From contig CM030707.1 in assembly GCA_017979445.1 (NCBI GenBank), forward strand, positions 20,466,586 to 20,530,585: a stretch of DNA of 64,000 nucleotides, in the 5' to 3' direction. The translations under genes were made by a program, and so were the position numbers. The notes under the pieces are model-generated. The model was not told the DNA's origin, did not search any database, and saw only the letters and a list, made by a program, of their open reading frames with translations. Of the stretch, positions 1-10,510 are shown piece by piece. The stretch comes from Akebia trifoliata (Eukaryota > Streptophyta > Magnoliopsida > Ranunculales > Lardizabalaceae). Numbering within the stretch: the stretch's first letter is position 1; the number at the start of each line of letters is the position of its first letter.

Positions 1-2586
1 AAGTGATTAGAGAATTTATACTTGTATTTAAGTTCGTAGTAAATAGTTTAAATATAAATAAAGATATTTTTTAGTACACTTGTAGGGTTTCTTGTTGGTC
101 TTGATTAATTTTTTATTTTTGAAGTTGTATTTTTAATTATTAGAAAGAGATGACATTATGTGAAAAAATGGGTAGATTCGATGTAAAGGTTTACGGAATT
201 TAGTTAAATCTAAATAAATTTAATAGATTTTAACGTTAAATCTTCTTGGTTGATAAATCATAAAATAAGGTAAGAAGATATTTCTTTCATTAGGCTATTA
301 TCTAATAATCTTAAAGGTTTGAATAAGTAACTTCATGGTAATAACTAATAAAGTTTGTGTGATTTTATATAAATATTATTATGACCCCATTTGAATGGAG
401 AACTAATATTGTCCTCCTCAAAAGAATATTATAAATAACGTAGGAAAATTGGGTATGAAGAAAAATCTTAAACATTACGAATGATTAGAGAATTTGTAAC
501 TGTGTTTGAGGTTCGTAATAAAAAACTCAAATATAAATAGAGGTACTTCTTTTATACTTTTATAGTATTTCTTTTTGGTCTTGATGAACTTTCGATCCTT
601 AAAATTATATTTTTTATTGATTAAAAAGAGAGATAGCACCACGTGAAAAAATTGGTAAATTAAATGCCAAAGTCTGGTGAATTTATCTAAATCTAAATAA
701 ATTTAATAGATTTTGATATTAAAACTTTTTAGTTGATAAATCATGAAATACAGTGAGAAGATATTTCTCTTGTTTAACTATTATTTGATATTCTTAAATA
801 TTTGAATAAGTAATTATATGACAATAGCTAATAGAATTTGTATGATTGTAGATAAATAATATTATAGTCCCACTTGAATAAATGAAGTAAAAAATTGAGT
901 TTGAAGAAAGATTCATACATATTATGAGTGATTGGAGAATTTGTACATGTGTTTGAGGATTTTCAATAAAAAACATAAATAAAATTACTTCTTTGATTTT
1001 TTTGTAATATTTTTTGTTGATTTTAATTAACTTTCAATCTTTAAAATTATATTTTTCACTTGTTATATAAATAAATGATAATACGTGAAAAAATGGATAA
1101 ATTTGATGTCAGGGTCTAATGAATTTGGTTAAATCTAAATAAATTTAATGGATTTTGACGTCAAATATTTTTTGTTGATAAATCATGAAATACTGTGAGG
1201 CGATATTTATCTTGTTGGACTATTATATAATAATATTAAAGGTTTGAATAAGTAACTTCATGATAATAATTAATAATATTTTGTGTGATTGTATATAAAT
1301 ACTATTATGGCCTTACTTGAATAGAGAAGTAATATGGCTCTTTTAAAAAGAAGATCATAAATAACGTAGGAAAATTGAATATGAAAAAAATTCCTAAACA
1401 TTACGAATGGTTGGAGAATTTGTAACTGTGTTTGAAATTCTTAGTAAAAAACTTAAATATAAATAGATGTACTTTTTTGATACACTTACAATTCTTCTTT
1501 TTTATTTTGATTAACGTTTGCTCATTGAAATTGTATTTTTCACTATTTAAAAAAAGATATGGCACTACATGAAAAAATGGGTAAATTTGGCTAAATCTAA
1601 ATAAATTCAATAAATTTTAACATCAAATCTTTTTTTAATAAATCATAAAATAATGTGAGAAGATATTTATCTTATTAAGTTATTATCTAATAATCTTAAA
1701 GATTTGAATAAGTAATTCCATGATAACTAACTAATAGAGTTTGTGTGATTGTATATAAATAATATTATGACCCCACTTAAATCGAGAATTAATATGGACC
1801 CTTTTGAAAAAGAAGATCATAAATGAAGTTGAAAAATCAAGTATAAAAAAATATTCCTAAACATTACGAGTGATTAAAGAATTTGAACTTGTGTTTGAGT
1901 TCCTTGTAAATGCTCAAATATAAATAGAGGTACTTCTTTAATACTTTTATAATTTTTTTATATTAATTAACATTCTTTCCTTGAAATAATGTTTTACTGA
2001 TTAGAGAGAGATATGGCACTATGCAAAAATTAAGTAATTCAATTTAAAGGTCTGATAAATTTCATTAAATTTAAATAAATGTAATTAATTTTGACATCAA
2101 ATCTTTTTTATTGATAAATCAAACAAGGTGAGTAGATACTTTTATTATTAACTATTATCTAATAATGTTAAATATTTGAATAAGTAATTTCATGATAATA
2201 GCTAATAAAATTGTATGATGTGTAGATAAATAATATTATGACGTCACTTTAATAGAGAATTAATATGATCCCCTTGAAAAAAAGATCATAAATGAAATTG
2301 AAAAATTAGATATAAAAAAAATTTCTAAACATTATGAGTGATTGGAAAATTTGTACTTATGTTTGGGATTTGTAGTAAAAAGCTCAAATATAAATAGAGG
2401 TATTTTTTTATACACTTGTAGTACTTCTAATCTTGATTAACTTTCGATCCTTCAAATTATATTTTTTTAATAATTAAATAGCGAGACGGTTCTACGTGAA
2501 AAAATGGCTAAATATGTCAAGGTCTGGTGAATTTGACGAAATCTAAATGAATTTAATTGAATTTTGTGTCAAATCTTCTTGGTTAT
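1..2586. repeat. AT-rich tandem array, about 470-bp unit
   Basis: Six diverged head-to-tail units are visible. The landmark CTAAATCTAAATAAATTTAA recurs near 205, 685, 1129, 1588, 2063 and 2537, giving spacings of about 444-482 bp. A second landmark, GTGATTRGAGAATTTGTA, recurs near 3, 482, 929, 1405, 1868 and 2338. Units differ by many substitutions and small indels, so the array is old. The window starts inside the array. No coding potential is seen; short open frames here are chance. Confidence 0.85.
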
Positions 2587-2636
2587 TCGTCCTTAACATC
2601 TTAATTTTTTTTGTCAAGGTCACCTTCAACCGTCAC

Positions 2637-4520
2637 TTAAAATTCTTTAAATTTTAAAAATACTTCCGACTTCTCTTTAACAAAATAAACCCATGTATAT
2701 CTTGTGAAATCATCTACAAATAATAATATATAGTGAAAGCCCGAATATGAAAATCTATTAAAAGGTCTCATCAAATCACTATGGATAAGCTCTAATGGGG
2801 TCTTACACTTAAAATAAGACTTGTCAAAAGGAAAGTGATGTGCTTTACCATATTGACAACCTTCACACACTCCTCTATAACCAATGAAGTCAGTTTGGGC
2901 AATCCATTCACCAAAATTTTCAACACCATGACTTTCAATTTATCCATGCTAAAGTGCCTCAATCTAACATGCCAAATTAATGCCCCGTCATTTGAACTCA
3001 TACTATTAACATAGGATGTAGTCAAAGATAAAATAAATAAATCTTTAACTCTAAATAACGTCCGCCTTCAATTTTAAAATATTTTGATGGAATTTCACAT
3101 CTTTGGAGTCGAACAAGATATAATGTCTTGAATCCACCACATTTGCAATGAAAAAGAAGTCATTTTTCATGCCCGATACTTGAAAAATATTATTGAAGGT
3201 GATGTAATCAACGTCATCGCCTTTGATGGTAACAACTCCTTTTTCAACAAGGTGAACAAAGTTATCCATTGTGATAATAATATCATTACCGTTGTAGTTG
3301 CGAAAACTTAAGAACTTAGACTCATCACCAGTGAGATGATGTCCACAACTGGAATCAATGATCCAATCGTTTTCAAAATTAATGATGTCAAAGCATCCAT
3401 TATGTGGCATAAGGATAATGTCTCATATTAAACTTAATACTATACCACTTCTATGAATGGCTCGTAAAGCTGCATATCTTTCGAGACCAAGACCTTTTAT
3501 CCTGACTTTTACTCGTTGCATATCTTAATCCACTACTGTACGAATAACATTTCCTGCTGTCGTTTGAATAGCAAATTGAAGTGGTATTTGTTATGAAATA
3601 TTTTTCCTACTCCTCCTCACCTTTAGGTTTACCTTCCTTCTCAATTACATTTCCTTCTTTCAATTTTACACGATAATTCTTTCTTATATGCTTAAGTTTA
3701 CTACATCGGTAACACTTGACACCTTTCCAATTTCCATTCTTCATCATTTTTACGAAATGATTCTTCATCATTATGCTTGAAAAAACACATCATTAGAGTT
3801 TCCATTATTTTGGAACCTCTACCTTTATCCTTGCCCTTGTTATAATTTTTTTTGTTTGAAAATAGAACATCTCTATCATGCATTGTAATTGAGCATCTGA
3901 CTATTTAACGATCCAAAGAATCTTGAGAGGTAAGGAGGTTCTCGAGTTCTACCAATTAATGATGGTTGTACAAGCCACCCTTGAATAGATGTAACATAAG
4001 GAATATATTCCATTTTTAACCTATGGCTGATGCGGCATTTCATTTGTGGCTCTGAGATAGGTTCTTTCGAATCAAGAATGGAAATTTTGAACAAAGATTT
4101 TTAATCTTCAAGAAAAATTATGAAATAGAGAGTTTGCCTCGGCTAGGGTTAACCAATTCATTTTTCAACAATTGCAATCGAGCCATGTCCTTATTGTCGA
4201 ACAACCGATCAAAAGTAATCCAAATCTCACAAGCGGATTTGCAGCCCATGATATAATCAAATAAGCCATGAGAGATAGAGCACTTCAAAATTGACTCTAC
4301 ATTTGCATTGGTATTTCGTCATTTCTTCAAATTATCATCATTTTTTGGAGTATCTTAAGGATCTACCGTATTATCTCCATCATCAACCTCACATAAGTCT
4401 TCGTCAAAAAGATAGGATTCCATACATGATCTTCATATCTTATAATTGGATGGAGTAAGCAACTTAATACCAAAGCCATTGAATTTTTCACCTATATCTA
4501 TCTTTAAAAACAATTGATCT
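2637..4520 (-). pseudogene. Copia gag-protease-integrase remnant
   Basis: Minus-strand translation in shifting frames gives recognisable Copia pieces in the usual order. Near 4490 the gag start reads like KFNGFGIKLLTPSNYKI; near 4230-4130 gag reads like FDRLFDNKDMARLQLLK. A degenerate zinc-knuckle region lies near 3720. Near 3370-3330 a protease segment reads WIIDSSCGHHLTGD, where the family expects a D-S-G/T-A type active site, so the catalytic motif looks degraded. The GAG-pre-integrase segment (about 2970-2850) reads WHVRLRHFSMDKL then CEGCQYGKAH, followed by integrase core text such as FVDDFTRYTWVYF (about 2740-2700). Several in-frame stops and frameshifts make it a pseudogene. It ends within integrase at the truncation point. 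Confidence 0.8.
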
Positions 4521-4569
4521 TCTTCACCAAGAGAGTCAAGACGATATCAACACCACCCTTGTGGTTATG

Positions 4570-5184
4570 ATATCGTATAGAGAAAGACAGAATCCAAAAT
4601 TTTGAAACTCTGCTTCTCAAATAGTGTAGAAACACATTAGCCTAAGACTCACAACTAAGAAGAAGAAGAACAATTAAAAAGATGAAAAAGGAAAATACTA
4701 ATTTAATTTAAAAATAAATTTTACAAGTTGGAAATGAGACCTCCACTTATACAAGATATGAAATTTGAAGTGTTGATGGTATCGTACTCACTTTATCTCT
4801 TCTCAAGGGCTATTTCAAGGACTTAGTTGTGAATGAGACTCCCTACATGTATATATAGGTGGTGGAGAAATTTTCTAGTATTTTAGAATGCTTGTTCAAG
4901 ATGGAAAACAAAATTGCATTGGGACTTAAGGTTGGTTGCATGGGAAAATGGAGATAATTGATGATAATGGGGTTCATCAATGAAGGCGGAGATTCTAAAA
5001 GAGTACATGGGAAAAATAATAATGGTTACATGGGAAATGCAAATGTGATGAGGTAGAGAAGAGAGAGAAAGTGACATGTGTCAACACAATGTGAAATGGG
5101 GTCCATACAAAATTACATAAATACCCTCACTACAACCCTCAAAATAAAATAAAACTTCTAGAAAATTAACTTTGAAATTTAACA
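4570..5184 (-). repeat. Probable 5' LTR of the Copia element
   Basis: On the minus strand the segment begins TGTTAAATTTC at 5184, directly against array sequence. It carries a TATA-like CCTATATATACATG near 4858-4845 and runs into the gag leader near 4560. No partner LTR exists, because the 3' half is deleted, so the inner border is an estimate. Confidence 0.5.
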
Positions 5185-5318
5185 GATCCTTTAAGTTGTT
5201 TTTTTTTCACTGATTAGATAGACAAATGGCACTACGTGAAAAAATGGGTAAATTCAATGCCAAGGTCAGGTGAATTTGACTAAATCTAAATAAATCTAAT
5301 GGATTTTAGCATCAAACT
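5185..5318. repeat. 470-bp array resumes after the Copia insertion
   Basis: Sequence from GATCCTTTAAG to about 5318 aligns with the middle of the array unit, including the block around GGCACTACGTGAAAAAATGG and the CTAAATCTAAATAAATCTAA landmark near 5278. The array is not seen beyond this point. Confidence 0.75.
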
Positions 5319-5539
5319 TATCACATTTTTCACATTGTGTGATTATTGTTCTCTTCATGCATGAACTAAAATTCATGGATTCTAAGTTATTCGAGGTAGT
5401 TCATGGATTTTAAGTTATTCGAGGTAGCAACTTTGGACAACATCAACTTTCTTGATGGATTTTCAATAATAACAAAGATATCCTTCTACAACAAGTAACC
5501 CCCATCAAAGATACAATGTTTCATATCAAAACAAGATTT
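5319..5539. other. Non-coding stretch with a 28-bp tandem duplication
   Basis: Two adjacent copies of a 28-bp sequence starting TTCATGGATT lie at 5372-5399 and 5400-5427 and differ at one base. Nothing else is recognised before the Gypsy LTR. Confidence 0.6.
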
Positions 5540-5810
5540 TGATGTAAGTGGTAGTCACAATTTTTTTCGTAAGGTTTATTTTAATTTTCATGTATTGTGT
5601 TGGGTACTTAAGGGTAGTTTAGTAATTTTACTTTCTTTAGTTAAGTCTTTACAATAAAGGTGAGTTGTTGAGAATGAATGGAATTTTTTAGATATTTTGT
5701 TTTGTAGGAATACCTCTTGCTAGAGAGAGTTTGGGTTTGGATAACCCTTTATCTAATATTTTATCTCTTTTAAATTTGTGTGGTTTTCTCCGATCTTTCC
5801 GTTCGCATCA
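5540..5810 (+). repeat. 5' LTR of the Gypsy element
   Basis: 271 bp from TGATGTAAGTGG to TTCGCATCA, with TGATG/CATCA inverted termini. It matches 19972-20246 along its whole length with scattered substitutions and indels. Confidence 0.88.
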
Positions 5811-5812
5811 TT

Positions 5813-5825
5813 TGGTATCAGAGCC
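5813..5825 (+). promoter_or_regulatory. Gypsy primer-binding site (tRNA-iMet type)
   Basis: TGGTATCAGAGCC lies two bases after the 5' LTR. This is the standard plant retrotransposon primer site, complementary to the 3' end of initiator tRNA-Met. Confidence 0.9.
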
Positions 5826-5856
5826 AGGTTGAATTCATGATTTCGTTGGGTTCTCA

Positions 5857-6910
5857 TGGAGGCAAAACGAGGACAAGCGAGTAGAGATATTCCTGAAAAA
5901 AATCCACAAAGAGATGAAGAAAACGAGGTATTGAAAAAGGCAAGTTGAGTGGTTAACTTGTTGATTGGATCGTTATGGTCTTCGTGAGCAACATAAGGAT
6001 GCTGATATTTTCGAAGGTGATGAAAACCCTTTCGACAATTGTGCTCTACATGATTAGTAAGAGGATGATGAATTGAAGATCGAATGTTCCAAGTTGGACG
6101 TAGTAGAGACCATATAATGAAGGCCAATATACCGGACCTTCATGGGTATTTACATCAGGGTGAGTTTCTTAAATGGGTAAAATTTGTTGAGAAATTCTTT
6201 GATTTCAAAGACACTCTAGAATTTTAAAAAGTGAAATTAGTTGCTACCAAATTAAAGGGTTATGCATCAATTTGGGGGATGATGTTTAACATACACAAAT
6301 TCGACAGGAAAAAAAGATCATTACATATGAAAAAATGAAATCTAAGTTGAGAAAGAAATTTCTACTAATGGATTATGTACAAATTCTATTTCGAAGGTTT
6401 CAAAATCTATGCCAAGGAGATAAGAGCATCGATGAATACACTAAAGAATTTTACCAACTTTCTATAAGGTGTAGCTTAAATGAAAACGAAAAACATTTGG
6501 TTGCTCATTATGTTAATACACTTCACTTACCAATCCAAGATAAATTAGGATTGCAAAATATTCGAAAGGTATCAAATGTCTATCAATTATCTCTTAAAGT
6601 AGAAGCCCAACTAAAACATCAAAAGGGTCGGAAGATTTTGGCAAAAAATAACTCTTACAAGACGTATCAAAGAAGGCCACCAAGTATTTGAGGAAAATGC
6701 CCCAATGAACAGTAGAAGTCAAAAGCATCCAACTCTACAACAAAAAGGTTAGTGGTAATATTAGTACACCTTCAAGCCATCCCACACAAAAATTGGATTG
6801 GCCATTTAATTATTTTAAATGTAAGGGAAGTCTACTATATAGATCGAATGAGTATCCAAAGTGCTGAAATGAAAACTTAGTCATTTTAAATGAAAAAAGT
6901 GATTGGAATG
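5857..6910 (+). pseudogene. Gypsy gag remnant
   Basis: Starts near the ATG at 5857, just after the primer site. After a broken N-terminal part, a readable stretch (6335-6691) includes FRRFQNLCQGDKSIDEYTKE and LPIQDKLGLQNI, typical of the plant Gypsy gag (retrotrans_gag) domain. It is followed near 6800-6870 by a decayed zinc knuckle reading YFKCKGSLLYRSNEYPKC. Frameshifts and stops occur before and after the long segment. Gag would form the particle; this copy cannot. Confidence 0.8.
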
Positions 6911-6959
6911 ATGAGTGTGAACACGAGATTATTCATTTTTTGAATATCTCAACCATTTT

Positions 6960-8540
6960 GGGGGATTTTGGAGTCGTCACCATTCATATTTGCAAAAGGG
7001 TGTGAATGGTCACCTGATGTACATTTTTTAGAAAAAATGTTACTTTGACGTTTAGTGACTCTCGTACGAATATGACTCATTTGATCCAAATTTTGATTCT
7101 AGGTAAGGGGGCCCATATTAGGGAGTAGAGAAGGTGTTAAGCACCCTACTCCCTCCGCCGTTTGTGGTAACCTCGAATTCGGTCAATTTTTGAAAATAAA
7201 CTAAAATGAAAATAATCGAAAAAATTCGATGTGTGCCCTCAAGTATGAAGGATTTTTGTTATCGATTTAAACCATTGAAGACACCCTTATTGAAAAAGAG
7301 GCCCTTTGATGGTTCAAGCTATTGGTAGTGTGTGCATAGGTGCAGAGAAGGAAAAAAATAGAATAGGGGAAGTTGGAGGGAGACTTTTCTTCCTTTTCTT
7401 CAAAGGATGAGTCTTCTTTAACTTTTCTTAACTTGCTTGAGAGAATTGAAAGTGGAGAGATGAGAGTGGAGAGAGTTATATTTTTTTTTAGAAGATTCTT
7501 TTATCAAATTTTCATTAGGTGAGAATTGTATTGAGGATTTGGAGGGTAATTTTTAGGGGTAAAATGGAATGGATTAATGAGAATAAGTAAAATGGTTAGG
7601 GGTTTGTGAGAAAAGGTATTTGTAAATTGAGAGTGGTAGAAGGGCATTTGTGTAAGGGGGGTTAAATGGATTATTTATAATCCAAATGGGTTGGATCTTT
7701 CAACCCATTTGGGTTAAGTGTTATGTGAAATGAAATGAATAGTATTTGATTGAGAGAATGATGGTGTAAGATGATGGTTAATTGATTGAGTGTTTGGTGA
7801 GTTAAGGGGAGTGTATTTTAATTGAAAAGAATGGGTTGTGTAAGAGGGTAATTGATTAGGTTTTGGGAAGGTGGTGACATGTGTCAAGATGTGTGAAGAT
7901 TAGAGGTTTAAATGAGTTAATGGAAGAGAGAGAGTTTTTGATTTGAGAGGAGAGGTGTGAGTTTGGAGTATAAAGCTGGATTTATAGGGAATGATGATGG
8001 GAGGTTAGAGGGATGTATGATGATGGTAGATTAGGGAGAGGTATGGGTTTATAGAGAATTATGATGGTAGGTTAAGGGGATGGTGATGGATTGATGTGAT
8101 TTTTTAGAGAAATGTGATGGGAGTGGATAGTTTGATAATGGAGGTGAGTTGAGGTGGTGACATGTGTCCCACCTTGATGATGTTGGGTGATTGGTTGTGA
8201 TGTTGGGCTTGAGTTGAAAGTTGAGTAGTGAGTTGAATGATTGGTCTTGGGTAGAGAATTGGGTAGTGGGTTGAATGATTAAGCTTGGGTTGGATAGTTG
8301 ATGGGCTTAGGTGGTCTTTGGTTCGTGAGCCATGTGGGTAGGGCCTTTGGTAGTGGATTGAGTAATTAGGATGGTGGGGTGAGGAGATTTGGTCCGTGGG
8401 CCACGTGGGAAGGGCCTTAGGCCATTTATTGAAAAAGAAATATGAGTTTTTTTAAGGTTTGGGCTTTGGGGCCCATTCCGATTTCGATAGATTTTGGACA
8501 CTTTGCATCAATGGCCCGGTCAAATTTTAGTGTCTACAAT
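6960..8540 (-). mobile_element. LTR-like insertion inside Gypsy gag/protease, probably solo LTR
   Basis: Gypsy coding similarity stops near 6950 and weakly resumes after 8540. Read on the minus strand the block begins TGTAGACACTAAAATTTG at about 8540, a start seen in many plant LTRs, and ends near a GGTGACGACTCC motif at about 6980. No internal coding domain is visible. A shorter related segment lies at about 45735-46385, sharing GGTAAGGGGG, a motif like AAGGTRTTARGCACC and the gagt(c/t)g(t/c)cacca block in the same order. The plus strand is G-rich and C-poor for over 1 kb. Borders and target duplication are not resolved. Confidence 0.5.
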
Positions 8541-8928
8541 AAGCATATGGATTTTAATAGAGAGCCAATTTATGATGAAATCATAACGTGTTTGAAGAAA
8601 TTAAGAGATCGGATGAAAGTTAATTCTCAAGGTATTGACCACTCCTCGAGTTCCCGAAGAGGATTGACTATGAACTAGCATCTTACATACACAGTGCACA
8701 CATGTGGGAAGGTGTACAATGTCACTATAAATGGTGGAAACGTAAAAAATTTGGACTCAAAATAGATTGTGGACAATCTTCACTTGAAGTTGGAGTAGCA
8801 CCCAAGCCTTACAAAATCTCATGGTTCAAAAAGGGCAATGAGATAAATGTTTCTAACCGGTGCTTGATTTCCTTTACTATTAGAAATTTACATAAAGATG
8901 AAATATGGTGTGATATGGTACCCATGGA
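8541..8928 (+). pseudogene. Gypsy aspartic-protease region, first part
   Basis: From about 8695, plus-strand translation gives THTCGKVYNVTINGGNV, then PYKISWFKKGNEINVSNRCL and DEIWCDMVPMDI. This matches the protease-to-RT linker of plant Gypsy polyproteins. The text is cut at 8928 by a MITE and continues at 9834. The stretch 8541-8690 is less certain and may be host Gypsy or insertion-derived. Confidence 0.7.
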
Positions 8929-9833
8929 CATAGTAACAAAGTTCGGATTCAGCAATTACTCGGTGAGGGTTCAATTTGGTAAATTCGGAAAAAATCAGGA
9001 AAATTTTGGAGAAATTGAAAAAGATTGAAGATGATGGGATTCTAAATAGGAAAAATAATTCACACTTGATAAAATCTGGGGAGATGGAAACGGAAGAGGA
9101 AGAGGAACATAATTTGCCACCGTCGCCAGATCACCAGTGTCACTTATGGGGATGGTGGCACAAGCAGAGATTGAGTGTAAATGGGCTTTCTGTTTTGAAT
9201 GTTCAGCGTGAATTGTGGAGGTAAACAATAAAAAGAAAAGTAAATAGGTTTTTTTTTTTTAGAGAACTTCCATTGACACCCCAACTTTCATTCTCTCTCT
9301 CTCTCTTGGGTGCTAAATTTCTTTTTATTGAGCTTAGGATTTTATATGAGTCTAATCATAAATCATAATCGTAAACAAATACTGAAGTTGTTGGATTCTT
9401 AGTATTATAATGTTTTGTAAGGTTGAGATTATAATTTGAGACAAACCATTTAATGTTAGAAGGGTGTGTTTTAATCATTACTTGGCGTGTGATAAATAAT
9501 TTAAGAAATTAGAGTGTAATTAATATGCAATACTCGGGATGACAATATTAATTTATAATTTATGCCGTGTGACATGGTGTGATGTGCTGTAAAAGTGTGG
9601 CTGAACAGTCAGAAATAAAAAGTAGTTTTTTAAAATTATAATTTATATAATGATGATGTCACTAATAGGTGGGTTGTGATTGTGTGATTGAAATATTCGA
9701 CCATATTTTCATTAATCGTTGAATCACCGATTAAACCATTGATTTAATGTTTTAAACAATTAAACACAGAATTAATTGGGAACCCTCTTATTCTGCGATT
9801 TTTTCTGAAAATTCGCCAAACTTTGTGACTATG
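8929..9833. mobile_element. Mutator-type non-autonomous element in Gypsy pol
   Basis: The Gypsy reading VPMDI stops at 8928 and resumes at 9834 with MPIDGYHWLVGRPWKYDRK, so about 905 bp are inserted. Ends are inverted: left CATAGTAACAAAGTTCGG, right (reverse complement) CATAGTCACAAAGTTTGG. Further matching includes a GAGGGTTC block slightly inside each end. Flanks acccatgga / cccatagat suggest a decayed 9-bp target duplication, the Mutator hallmark. No transposase is seen. A relative with the same terminus lies at 46962-47199. Confidence 0.7.
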
Positions 9834-10232
9834 CCCATAGATGGTTATCACTGGTTGGTGGGGAGACCATGGAAATATGATAGAAAATAACACCTATGCA
9901 TGTTGAAAAGATAGGCCAATGAAAGAGGAATTTGCACCCAAGTCTTCTAAAGAAAAAGGTAGCAATTTTCTCTCACTTGGCGAATTCACGGATGAGAGTT
10001 TGGAAAGTAAGGTGGTGTATGTATTGGTGTTTAAAGAAGAGATGAAAAACTACTATGATCCCAAAGAAATTAGAATCCTTAATGAGAGAGTTTGTAGATA
10101 TTTATCGGAAGAATTACTGAATGAGTTACCACCTATGAGAGACATCCAACGGGCACATTGATCTCAATCCTGGTTCAAGTTTGCTGAATTAAGGCCATTA
10201 TTGTATGAGCCCAAAATAACATGAAAAATTGC
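9834..10232 (+). pseudogene. Gypsy pol remnant between protease and RT
   Basis: Continues the broken protease/linker: GRPWKYDRK near 9868, then an open segment (9919-10161) ending SEELLNELPPMRDIQRAH, which matches the conserved ELPPMRDIQH motif just upstream of plant Gypsy RT. A stop follows at 10161. At 10235 the text is interrupted by the CACTA element and picks up at 17641. Confidence 0.75.
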
Positions 10233-10254
10233 ATGCACTACAACAAATATGGAA

Positions 10255-10510
10255 ATTAGGAACAGTTTATAACCGTTCCTAAGCCAGTATGAAACGGTTT
10301 GTGGATCCTCTCTAATCGAGGCGTCGTTAATGAGTTTAAACGGCTGAAGGCCGTTGTATATTTCAGGTTTTGGAACGGATTAAAACCGTTCCAACTCCGA
10401 AAGAACTAAGAAAAAAAACACCTTAGACATCGATTTAAAATTCGATGTCTATAAGACTGATGTTCTAAGTTTGAGACTTTAGACATCGGTTACAAACCGA
10501 TACCTAAACT
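10255..10510. repeat. Left subterminal repeats of the CACTA element
   Basis: Short inverted motifs recur: AACCGTTCC and its complement GGAACGG, AAACGG with GCCGTT, and paired ACATCG/CGATGT boxes near 10430-10505. Such dense palindromes are the expected binding region for CACTA transposase. Confidence 0.7.

Larger units (their letters stand above)
2587..5184 (-). mobile_element. Truncated, decayed Ty1/Copia retrotransposon
   Basis: Read on the minus strand, this is the 5' half of a Copia element: LTR (about 5184-4570), gag, protease and the beginning of integrase, ending abruptly near 2587. Reverse transcriptase, RNase H and the 3' LTR are absent. Both flanks are units of the 470-bp array, so the element inserted into that array and then lost its 3' part, probably with some array sequence. 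Stop codons and frameshifts throughout mean it is not autonomous. Exact LTR borders are uncertain; the TGTT start at 5184 is the better-supported edge. Confidence 0.8.
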
